Assembly (NCBI RefSeq): GCF_050003625.1
Contig: NC_134399.1
Location: 223,814,975 to 223,878,974 of the forward strand
From: Haematobia irritans
Lineage: Eukaryota; Arthropoda; Insecta; Diptera; Muscidae
Length of the DNA: 64,000 nt
Direction: 5' to 3'
Each line of letters starts with the position of its first letter. Positions within the stretch are counted from its first letter, which is position 1. Positions 22,958 to 32,512 of this stretch are shown here, one piece after another. A program made the translations under genes and the position numbers. The notes below the pieces were generated by a model. That model worked only from the letters and a program-made list of their open reading frames with translations. It ran no database searches and was not told the DNA's origin.

Positions 22958-24176
22958 AAGGGTGATACGGTCAAAATTTGGTCAAGGGAAAACGCGTGTA
23001 AGTCGGTGAAATCGTTTATTTAAAAAATCAAATTAAATTTCTTTTTCAAGTTCAATTAGTATAAAATTCAGGAAAATATTCAGTTAGGCTTTCACTTTTC
23101 CAAATCCGAATTGCCGGGCCTCACGCTTGACACCTGCCATCAGATTTTGTACAGCCACCTTGTCCACCTTCTTCGCCACAGAAAGCCAGTTTGCCTTGAA
23201 CTGCTGCTCGTCCTTAGCAGTTTTTTTGGTCTTCTTTATGTTCCGCTTGACAATAGCCCAGTATTTCTCAATTGGGCGGAGCTCTGACGTGTTGGGAGGG
23301 TTCTTGTCCTTGGGAACCACCTGCACGTTGTTGGCGGCGTACCACTCCATGGCCTTTTTACCGTAATGGCAAGATGCCAAATCCGGCTAAAACAGTACGG
23401 AACAACCGTGTTTCTTCAGGAAAGGCAGCAGACGTTTATTCAAACACTCTTTCACGTAAATTTCTTGGTTGACACAGGTACAGATGGCTTGCCAAACCAG
23501 ATATTTCTTTGCGAACTTTGACAGTTTTATGTGCTTGAAAATATCTGCTACCTTTCCCCTTCCTTTTGCCGTATAAAACTCCTGTCCCGGAAGCTGCTTG
23601 TAGTCGGCTTTGACGTAGGTTTCGTCGTCCATTACCACGCAGTCAAACTTCGTCAGCATCGTCGTGTACAGCCTCCGGGATCGCGCTTTGGCCGTCGTAT
23701 TTTGTTTATCATCGCGATTTGGAGTCACTACCTTCTTGTAAGTCGATAGTCCGGCTCGTTTATTGGCTCGATGCACGGTTGTAGACGATAAACCCAGCTT
23801 ATTTGCGGCATCTCGGAGAGAGAGGTTAGGGTTTCGCTTGAAACTACCGGCAACTCTCTTTGTCGTCTCAGCGGCTTCCGGTTTTCGATTTCCGAGACTT
23901 CCTGGCTGTCGACAAACGTTCCCCAAACACTTTAATTACATTTGTGACGGTTGATTTGGCAACTTTTAGCGATTTTGCAAGCTTTGCGTGCGAGTAGCTC
24001 GGTTTTTCGCGCTTGGACGGCATTTTGACAACTGAAGAGTGAATTCCAAAATCAAAATAGGAGCAACATTCTACACACACACACCTTCAAAATGAGGGGT
24101 GTTCACGTTTTTTAAATGCAAAATTGAAAGAAGTACGTCAAGTTTATATTGACCAAATTTTGACCGTATCACCCTT
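22958..24176 (-). mobile_element. Tc1/mariner DD37E transposon, inactivated
   Basis: The element has perfect 28 bp terminal inverted repeats starting AAGGGTGATACGGTCAAAAT, flanked by TA (22956-22957 and 24177-24178), and is 1219 bp long. It sits in the 28 bp array of DINE-1-like copy 2. The perfect inverted repeats suggest modest age, while the transposase gene is broken by a frameshift and a stop. Confidence 0.9.
23084..24023 (-). pseudogene. Tc1/mariner DD37E transposase, broken
   Basis: The gene would have encoded about 310 residues that cut and paste the element at TA sites. The N-terminal part (MPSKREKPSYSHAKLAKSLK) from ATG 24023 has a helix-turn-helix pattern. A frameshift near 23895-23930 moves to the frame with RKPEAAETTKRV. 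Then come the first catalytic D in VVMDDETYV, a TAG at 23387-23389 where a Trp is expected before PDLASCHYG (second D), and the E in ELRPIEKYW. The D to E gap is 37 residues, which matches the DD37E group described from mosquitoes and flies. The frame after the TAG runs intact to the stop at 23084. Confidence 0.88.
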
Positions 24177-24405
24177 TACATACGTATTTAATCGGCCATT
24201 TTAAGTTTAATATATACCACGTATGGACTACGTGGTATATATTACGGTATTAGGAAGTTTCAAGATACCTTGTCATCGGCAAAAGTTACCGCAACCCAAG
24301 TAATTCGATTGTGGATGACAGTCCTCAGTAGAAGTTTCTACGCAATCCATGGTGGAGGGTACATAAGCTTCGGCCTGGCCGAACTTACGGCCGTATATAC
24401 TTGTT

Positions 24406-26409
24406 TTAAATTCGAATTGTTTAGCTAATCTAACGAAGACCTTAGGGGTAGAACAGCGGGGCCGGCTGTCTCAATGGCGGAACTGTGGGCCCGCAAATAT
24501 CAGTGATGGACGGTTTAGTGAAGACGCGATGGAACTGTAGTACGCTTAAAAATTAGTATTGCACCACGAAAACCGTCTTATGAGCCATACTTATACAAAT
24601 TAGTATTAAGCTTCAGCAAGAAGGATGCTGTGACGTCAAAAGTCCCTTTTAGTGTCCTTTCCTAGTACCCCTATGGTTGCAAATCTTCCACAATATGAAC
24701 CCATGGCTATGGACGTGTTGAGAATTTTAACACTACATTCACCCCAACGTTTTTTATACCCACCACCATAGAATGGTGACGGGAGTATACTAAGTTTGTC
24801 ATTTCGTTTGTAACACATCGAAATTGGAGATCTAGAGGTATTTTAGGACCATAAAGAGGTGTGCCAAAAATTATGAATATCGGTCCATGTTTTGGTATAG
24901 CCCCCATATCGATCTATCGATACGATTTAATAGAAATGTTGTACACAATGATAAAGTAAAATTGTTTTTAGCTTTTTTTCTCTGAGTGTGCAATTATTTT
25001 ACGAGCTGTTGTTTATTTAGCTGTGATTACAGTCGTGTTATTGGTTTTTGGCACTGGTGTTGCCTTTAGCCATGGTGTTAATAACAAACACCATCAGAAT
25101 GGTCAACATTCACACACACTCACACACACAGTTGGTTAAATTATTGCACGATGATAAATTAATACAAATGGACCATCACCTTGTAACCCCCCCATCCCAC
25201 AATTCACCACCTCATTCGACTAAGGGATATTTGTTTCACACGTCTTTGTTAGTCTCTTTGTGGTATTGTTTGGTGCAATGTTTTCTCCTTGATGTTGTTT
25301 GGGTGAATTCATGCTTGTGCTTGTTATTATGCTCGCTTTATGCTTCGTGTTTTTTTTTTTGCTGTTATGAGCAACACAAGTGAGTTAAGGAGCGGGGTTA
25401 CTTTGGTTAGTTGGACACTCCAACAAATTGCCCACTAACAATGGCTGTGGTTAGAATCATAAATAACAATAGCAACAAGAACAAGAACAGTGGAGAACAA
25501 GTACAACAATAACAATAGTCCTCTTAGGACTTAGCCACAGCAATTGTAGTAATAAGGATTACCACATAGCACTGCCATACAATAGAAGAATAATTGGACA
25601 TGGAGAGAAAAATTATAAGGAGAAAACTTAAAGTCTTCACTTATTTACAATAAATAATTTTAATTTGATAACTCACAGAAAAATATCACCAATATTATTT
25701 TAATTATAAACGCAATTGAAATACAGTCTCTACAGTGAATTTGTACAATGAAGCTATCTCTATAATTAACAAATTGCAAAAAAACACAGCTTTATCCTTC
25801 CCATTTTCTTGTATTCCAATATTCCAATTTCTGTATAATGAAATTTTTCTATATAATATAGTAATTTTCTGGTCCCGTCAAGATTCATTAGAGGGAAGAA
25901 TATATTTTCAATAAAAAAATTTAACCAATTAAAATTCGAAATAACAACTCTTGTTGGAAAATACTAACTACGTCATTATTGACAAGGTCACAGTAAGAAC
26001 ATTTGGAAGTTCTTCCCCAGTCATTACTTGGACTTCACTTCATAAAAAGTTCTTTTGAAGGGATTTGTAAATACCCTTCATTTTACAATTTATTGTGAAA
26101 ATTTCTGAATATTACACACATTAAGGGCAAATAAAATAATGGAAATGTTCAAAAAATATTTTCAAAGTACAAGTGTTAAATATTTCGGCAGATATGGAAA
26201 TTGGAATAAAATATATTCTGGTATTATTCAAAACATCTTAATGTAGAGATAAAATTCCAAAAAGTTAATAAACATTTTTTTTTATTTTTCTAATTTTTAC
26301 ATAATATACGAAATATTAAAATAATATGACATCAGCAGAACTAATATACCCCAATATAATAATGATGACATCAATTGCTTTCGTACGCTGGTACAATCAC
26401 CCTACAGTT
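24406..26409. other. AT-rich DNA with a degenerate DINE-1-like fragment
   Basis: 24753-24960 is a decayed piece with TATACCCACCACCATAGAAT, GTTTGTAACACATCGAAAT and TATAGCCCCCATATCGA, so it is an old DINE-1-like copy. 25090-25130 has a short CA-rich run and 25440-25560 an AAC/CAA-rich run, both common in fly non-coding DNA. I see no supported gene; the 111-residue ORF at 25048 has no recognisable motif. Confidence 0.5.
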
Positions 26410-26429
26410 TTACTCTTCAGACTATAACT

Positions 26430-27563
26430 AAACGAGAAATGGAGGAGGTATTAGAATCTCTTGAAATTTAAAAAAGCGCTGGTCATGACAACATACAATC
26501 AAAGATGTTATTGTCAAATAAATCATTATTGGCTGAAATATTGGTAAACATTTTTAACGATATAATTGAAGTTGGTAAATATCCCAATGTTTTAAAAATT
26601 CATAAAAAATTTGTACCAATACAAAAGAACGCCGGAGCAAAACACATAACAGAGTTTCGTCCTATATCGCTTCTCTCTGTAATAGACAAAATTTTTGAAA
26701 AGTTGATATTTAATCAGTTTTCTAAATACCTAATTGAACATGATATGTTTTATGAAAGACAATTTGGATTCAAAAAGGGTTCTGGTACTGAAGATGTGGT
26801 AATCAATGTTATGGACAACATATGTAATGGAATTGACTTGGCATATAAAGGTGTTGCAGGAGTCTCCTTTGATTTTTCAAAAGCTTTTGGTTTGGTTGAA
26901 CATGATATCCTGATCCGAAAACTTGAAAATATTGGAGTAAAAGATAAAACTCTTGAACTGTTCTCTGACTACTTACAAGGAAGATATCAATATGTGCAAA
27001 TTAACAACTCTAAAAGCGATCTTCGGGAAATACGTTACGGTGTACCTCAAGGAAGCGTCTTAGGACCTTTGTTATTTAAACTATATATAGATGACATGAA
27101 AAGAATAGGCTTCAATGGAAAATTATATTTATTTGCAGATGACGTTTGCTTATTTTATTACTACAATCACGGCACTGTACTTAAAACACAAATTGAATAC
27201 GATGCGGCCTTATTATCCGAGTTTGGTAGAGTCAATAAATTAGTGTTGAACTCTAGCAAAACAAAATTTATACGATTCAAACCTCATGCAAGAAGTAATC
27301 ATGATGAAATGTGCATTCTAGTCGATGGTTTACCAATTCATGAGTCCCAACATGTAAAGTACTTGGGAATCACTTTAAATCATAATATGTCGTGGGATAT
27401 ACATATAGAATCTGTACGATCCAAAGTAACATCAGCTACTGGGGTTTTATATAAATTCAAACACAAGCTAAATATAGAAGTAAAAAGTATGATTTACATG
27501 GCGCTAATAAATTCTCATCTTTCTTATTTGCCAATAATTTATGCCTGCAAAAATACGAATGCG
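26430..27563 (+). pseudogene. LINE reverse transcriptase, first part
   Basis: It reads in one frame with a TAA at 26470-26472 (SLEI*KSAGHD), then open from ATG 26505 to the insertion. Visible motifs are EFRPISLLSV, FDFSKAFGLVEHDIL (catalytic D, with G where D is usual), YGVPQGSVLGPLLF and LYLFADDV (the FADD box, both catalytic acids present), then LVLNSSKTKF and the thumb region KYLGITLNHNMSWD. It would copy the LINE RNA at a nicked target. The fragment stops at KNTNA, where the TTAA insertion lies. A stop and the missing 5' part show it is dead. Confidence 0.88.
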
Positions 27564-27845
27564 TTAACCCATTAACGCCCAAGCGAAATTTTTTTTTCGA
27601 TTTTTTTCACCAAATTTCGTATACTAGGGTAATTTGTTCCAAAAACTTCAAATCTGGCATCAGATTTTTTCTTAGAATTTTAGTTCTTGAGATATAGGGT
27701 GTTCGAATAATCGAACACTGGACAGTATTTAGCATTTGTTTTTACCAAGTATGTAATAAAACATTATTATGATTTTTTTATCAGAATTTTATTATATTTT
27801 AGCTCAATTTAAAAAAGATAATGTAATATAAGCTAATTATTTATC

Positions 27846-28046
27846 TTATTTGTGATATATTTCAAAACAATGTGTATGAAGTGGAAAATTACATCGCTTA
27901 CATAAAAAAGAAGCTGGTTTATGGCAATCGACGTTTTTTTTTTGTTTTCTGCGATTTTCGCAATGAGATGATTTATTTTTCAATTTATTCAAAGCAGCAA
28001 TGTTTGTTAGCTTTTCTTGTCCATTTAGCAGATATGGAAAATACAA
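27846..28046 (-). pseudogene. piggyBac transposase C-terminal cysteine-rich domain (fragment)
   Basis: The reading frame ends with the pattern C-x-H-x7-C-x2-C-x2-PL-x-x-HC-FE-x-YH (residues within CHKPASFLCKRC and NFPLHTHCFEIYHK). This is the cross-brace zinc domain found at the C-terminus of piggyBac transposases, where it binds the terminal inverted repeat. It is in the right place and orientation for the TTAA element around it. The DDD catalytic region that should precede it is not recognisable upstream, where 28 bp repeats are found instead. Confidence 0.7.
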
Positions 28047-28309
28047 TTTTTAAGAAAGTACAAAAAAGGTATTTTTTTGAGCGAAAAAGTACTTTTCACA
28101 AAATTTCAACAAAAATTCCATTGGAAGATTATTGTCAAGAGCACCTTTAGAGTAAATTTTTAAGAAAATAAAATTTTGTTTGTCGAATCCACAATTTTAC
28201 ATTTTTATTTATATATCTGCTTACAAAGACTACAGTATTGTAATCACGGTTTGGTAGATTTATAGAATTCATGGTATTTCATAAATTTTCTGTAGATAAA
28301 TTGAAATCA

Positions 28310-28800
28310 ATTTTTAACAAAATTTTTTATAGAAATAAAATTTTGACAAAATTTTCTATAGAAATAAAATTTTGACAAAATTTTCTATAGAAATAAAATT
28401 TTGACAAAATTTTCTTTAGAAATAACATTTTTACAAAATTTTCTATAGAAATCAAAATTTTGACAATATTTTCTATAGAAATCAAAATTTTGACAAAATT
28501 TTCTATTGAAATAAAACTTTGACAAAATTTTCTATAAAAAAATGTTTGATAAAAATTTTTATAAAAATAAAATTTTGACAAAATTTTCTATAGAAATATA
28601 ATTTTGACAAAATTTTCAATAGAAACAAAATTTTGACAAAATTTTCTATAGAAACAAAATTTTAACAAAACTTTCTATAGACATCAAAATTGTTACAAAA
28701 TTTTCTATAGAAATCAAAATTTTGACAAAAAAAAATAAAATAAGATTTTCCAAAAGAAAAAAAATTACAAAATTTTTTGTAGAAATAAAATTTTGACAAC
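28310..28800 (-). repeat. 28 bp A/T tandem array inside the piggyBac-type element
   Basis: About 17 diverged copies of a unit containing ACAAAATTTTCTATAGAAAT, spaced about 28 bases apart. The same unit is part of DINE-1-like copies elsewhere. Here it occupies the position where the transposase core would be expected. Confidence 0.8.
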
Positions 28801-29208
28801 ATTTTTGCGAAATATTTTTTTGGTAATATTTTCTCCAAATGTCGGTAGATTATTTTTGTCTCAAGTTTCGACCTTGAATGGTTCGCATTTTTTTTTTGTA
28901 CGCGATCAATAACTTCTTATCTATAAAGTATTCGTGTGGAAGCGTAATATAGAATCACATGCTTTTTTCGACTAAAACATTATTGAAATTCAATAAAATC
29001 GTGTTTTTGACTATGGCTTTTACAAAATCGAGATTTTCTTCCCGCATGAACTTGTCTGTTTTGCCAAAATTGTAAAAGACTACTAGCAAATAAGTTTCTT
29101 AAAAACTTTCTCAAAATATTAACATATTTTGTCAAAACTAGTGTACCATAAATCTGATATCGGCTCAAAAATGTCTACACAAAAGGTACTAAATCATTCG
29201 CGGGTGTA

Positions 29209-29621
29209 CTACGGTACTGACCAGGTTGAAAAAGTATTGAAAAAAGTACTATAGTACTGCATTTTCCATCCCTGCCATTTAGGCGTACCAAATAATGACA
29301 ACTTTTTATATACTTTTTCAGCGCTTGGAGGAACTTCAACACGTCTGCGTTTGGACGAATGGGTGATACCGGCAGATGTGGAAGCACCTACGTCAATGGT
29401 TTGTTGTTCCTTTTCATTTGGTATGTCCACTGTAACGTACTCTCTGGTGGCTAAATTCAATTCTTCTACTTCGTAAACCTCAGCACAAATCACTTCGACA
29501 CCGGTCTTTTGTAAAACATTTTATTAGTTTCTTAAATCTATAAAATAATATGCTACATGTGCTAACCTTTTGTTTGAATAATTGCTGCTAATTCATCGCC
29601 AGTTATTACTCGATTCGACAT
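29209..29621 (-). pseudogene. Unassigned ORF remnant in the piggyBac-type element
   Basis: ATG at 29621 opens MSNRVITGDELAAIIQTK. A second open stretch (MICAEVYEVEELNLATREY...) follows 60-odd bases later and includes an acidic part and a KRRR motif. A 61-base GT...AG interval (29566-29506) between two copies of ACAAAAG could be an intron, but joining there gives the wrong phase and a stop. It may be the N-terminus of the old transposase. That is position-based and weak. Confidence 0.35.
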
Positions 29622-29648
29622 TTTTCCCACTACAAATTACACTTTTAT

Positions 29649-30511
29649 TATACCCTCCACCATAGGATGGGGGTATATTAACTTTGTCATTCCGTTTGTA
29701 ACACATCGAAATATTGCTCTAAGACCCCATAAAGTATATATATTCTGGGTCGTGGTGAAATTCTGAGTCGATCTGAGCATGTTCGTTCGTCCGAAATCAC
29801 GCTAACTTCCGAACGAAACAAGCTATCGACTTCAAACTTGGCACAAGTAGTTGTTATTGATGTAGGTCGGATGGTATTGCAATGTGCCATATCGGTCCAC
29901 TTTTATATGTAGCCCCCATATAAACGGACCCCCAAATTTGGCTTGCGATTGCTCTAAGAGAAGCAAATTTCATCCGATCCGGCTGAAATTTGATACATAG
30001 TGTTAGTATATGGTCTCTAACAACCATGCAAAAATTGGTCCACATCGGTCCATAATTACATATAGCCCCCATATAAAACGATCCCCCGATTTGGCTTGCG
30101 GAGCCTCTAAGAGAAGCAAATTTCATCCGATCCGGCTGAAATTTGGTACGTGGTGGTAGTATATGATATTTAAAAACCATGCCAAAAGTGGTCCATATCA
30201 GTCCATAATCATATATAGCCCCCATATAAATCGATCTCGAGATTTGGTTTTGGAGCCTCTTGGAGGAGCAAATTTCATCCGAGTCAGTTGAAATTTGGTA
30301 CATTGTGCTAGTATATGGCCGTTAACAACCATGTCTAACTAGGTCCATATCGGTCTATAGTTATATATAGAAAACGATGTTAAGAAGTTTTAAGATATCA
30401 CAACCCAAGTAATTGGATTGTGGGTGACAGTCTTTCGTAGAAGTTTCTACGCAATTCATGGTGGAGGGTACATAAGATTCGGCCTGGCCGAACTTACGGC
30501 CGTATATACTT
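29649..30511 (+). repeat. DINE-1-like composite repeat, copy 3 (short form)
   Basis: It runs from TATACCCTCCACCATAGG to the hairpin end (GGCCTGGCC, ACGGCCGTATATAC). It includes 153 bp units but no 28 bp array, so it is an internal-deletion form. It is nested in the piggyBac-type element, which is nested in the LINE. Confidence 0.75.
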
Positions 30512-31160
30512 TTTTAAATTAAATTTCACCTTTTCTGCTAGTTGATTCTTACGATCGCAATAGAAACCAAAACACTTGTTCACTTACTTCTTTTTCTATA
30601 ATACCGTTACGAATTTCAGCTCTTTCTGTCATAAACGTTAATATTTGACATTTTACATTCTTAACATAGAAGAATAACAGAACAAACTGATTAATATAAT
30701 CTAGAAGCAACCGCCAAAAAGAATAAAGCTAACGAAAATCATAAACAAAACTTAGAACACAAAATGCTAAATAGTGCCCAGTGTTCGATTAATCGAACAC
30801 TCGCATATATCAATAGATTGTTCGTAGATATCTAACATTTTTCACAACTTAACGATTATTACAAATAATTTAAACAATTTTATAGAAAACTTCATCATTA
30901 ATTTTTGAAATTTTGTGGATTTTGGTAGAATTAACTGCCGGGCAATATTAGAACAAAAAATAAGATTTTTAAAACGGTGCCAAAAGGCTTAAAATATCCA
31001 ACTGGACTTGAAAAAAAAATTGATTCGTATAGCTGAGGTATTAAAATTCAACCTAGAGTGAATTAATATTTGTTATAGTGTCAAAAACACTACGAAAAAA
31101 TCGAGGAAAATGTATTAAAATAGTGTTCGAAAAATCGAACGTTGGGTCAATATGGGTTAA

Positions 31161-31564
31161 AAGCACTACAACGTTTTCAAAATAAGGCCTTGAAGCTTGT
31201 ATATAACTTGCCTTTGAGATACTCTTCATATGATTTGTACAAGTATAAAGCTAAAAATGTAATTCCGGTATATGGATTATATAAGCAAGGATTATTGCTC
31301 TACATGTTCAAAGCAATGAATGGAGTCGGTGGAAGAACGAACATTTTTCAAAGAACAATTATGAGTAGTGGACGAAATACAAGGCAGTCAAATGATATAA
31401 AAACAGTAAGATGTCGGTTAGAAGTAACGAAGCAAAGAATTCGATATGCTGGGCCGAGTCGCTACAATACTTTACCTCACAGTCTGAAGAATATTTCAGG
31501 AATATCTACTTTTAAAGATAAATTGAAAAAGTATATTAGAGAAAATCTAGAAGAATTTTTGTGA
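31161..31564 (+). pseudogene. LINE reverse transcriptase, C-terminal part
   Basis: It continues the frame of the part at 26430-27563 after the TTAA, reading LKALQRFQNKALKLVYNLP and on to a TGA at 31562-31564. The phrases LQRFQNKALKLVY, NVIPVYGLYKQGLLLYMFKA, RYAGPSRYNTLP and ISTFKDKLKKYI are typical of the region after the polymerase core in Jockey/CR1-group LINEs. It has no break of its own. The opening TTG start sometimes assigned at 31142 lies in the inserted element and is not real. Confidence 0.82.
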
Positions 31565-31930
31565 ATTTGAATATTCAGATAATTAATAAATAATAGTTGA
31601 GCTTTAGTTAGTTGTCAGATTAGCCTCTATAAGCCTATAAGGCGCTGGGGCAATAAATTGTTAACATTGTATTGAATTATCATGAATAAATAATATTTAA
31701 AAAAAAAAAAAATGGGAAATGTATCGGACGCTTAAAATATGACTTTCGCCTTATGACTAGCCCATGTAACATGTATTCTTTGGAGCCAAATTTTGCTCTA
31801 CTTGCGGATCCAAATAGAACATTTTCATTAGTTTTTTGGCAAAGCTTTTTTGAGAGATCGGTCTATGCACAAAACTTGTACTTCTAGATTTCTAGTTTTA
31901 CGAAGAATCGGATTAAAATTTTGGTGTCTA

Positions 31931-32103
31931 CACTGAAAAAAAATATTTACGTGATATTAAATTTTACGAAGCGGAATTTACAAAATATTGAGAAAAATTT
32001 TTTTAAAATAATTAAATTTTAATTAAAATACAGTTTATAATGTTTGCTTCAAAAATATTTTCATTAAATTTAGGACACACATTTTGTACTTTTTTTTTGA
32101 GTG
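31931..32103. mobile_element. Short TA-flanked MITE (173 bp)
   Basis: The ends are CACTGAAAAAAAATATT and, reversed, CACTCAAAAAAAAAGTA, with TA on both sides. A reversed relative of the body is at about 53000-53100. No coding capacity. Confidence 0.6.
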
Positions 32104-32512
32104 TACATGTCCAAGAATTCAAATTGGGAAATCAGTCTATGTGGGGTCTATACAAAAACGTGGAGCGTTATGAACCAAATTCGTGAACCTCAAGTACATC
32201 TAGATTTCCAAATTCTCGAAAATCGCGTACGGAGTCAATATACCCAAGAAACCAAATCGGGGAGTATCAAAACTTGGATTGTTAACTTCTTCAAACCTGA
32301 ACTTCTTGCAGACAAATAAAGAATCTGTGCCAAATTTTAGAATGATAAATCCATTATTTTAAGTTGTGTCGGATCCAACGCGATCAAATAATTTTAACGG
32401 TCAAACGTTCATGCAATATTGAATGTATGCTGGTCACTCAATCTCACATGACGATCTGGCGTCATGTGAGACAACACCAATGGTTTCCGGACCAACATCG
32501 GATTTTGTACTA
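32104..32512. other. Non-coding DNA with a perfect hairpin
   Basis: 32442-32471 is a perfect 12 bp stem (TCTCACATGACG / CGTCATGTGAGA) with a six-base loop. 32110-32300 weakly resembles a decayed DINE-1-like unit (GGGAAATCAGTCTATGTGGG). No gene is seen. Confidence 0.5.

Larger units (their letters stand above)
21995..24405 (+). repeat. DINE-1-like composite repeat, copy 2, with nested Tc1/mariner
   Basis: Reading from TATACCCTCCACCATAGG at 21995, it passes a CCGTCCGTCCGTC-type microsatellite (22128-22142), 153 bp units (22230-22740) and 28 bp A/T repeats (22797-22950). After the inserted transposon come the block at 24180-24340 and the hairpin end (CTTCGGCCTGGCCGAAC, ACGGCCGTATATACTTGTTTT). 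It has both ends and a complete order of parts. Confidence 0.78.
27568..31156 (-). mobile_element. piggyBac-type element, 3.6 kb, internally degraded
   Basis: It is flanked by TTAA at 27564-27567 and 31157-31160, with ends CCCATTAACGCCCAA and, reversed, CCCATATTGACCCAAC. TTAA duplication and CCC ends mark the piggyBac superfamily. It lies in the LINE ORF and its removal restores the frame exactly. Inside, from the minus-strand 5' side, are a DINE-1-like copy (29649-30511), a short N-terminal-like ORF (29209-29621), a 28 bp A/T array (28310-28800) and a cysteine-rich C-terminal piece (27846-28046). The catalytic core is missing, so it is non-autonomous now. Confidence 0.82.
26410..31711 (+). 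mobile_element. 5'-truncated LINE split by a piggyBac-type element
   Basis: The LINE parts are 26410-27567 and 31161-31711. Together they give a reverse transcriptase and its C-terminal region, a 3' untranslated stretch, AATAAATAA and an A-run (about 31697-31711). The endonuclease domain is absent, as in the usual 5' truncation. The motif set resembles the Jockey/CR1 group, which is a guess from sequence feel only. Confidence 0.8.

Noticed and set aside
25048..25383. 111-residue ORF as a small host gene
   Set aside because: Low-complexity start over CA repeats, no recognisable domain, no splice or promoter support.
26505..27575. Host gene with a reverse transcriptase-like domain
   Set aside because: Motifs, poly(A) end and truncation are those of an ordinary LINE; the last residues of the ORF come from the inserted element.
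29506..29566. Intron in the ORF of the piggyBac-type element
   Set aside because: GT and AG are present at a fly-like length, but splicing there gives the wrong phase and an early stop.
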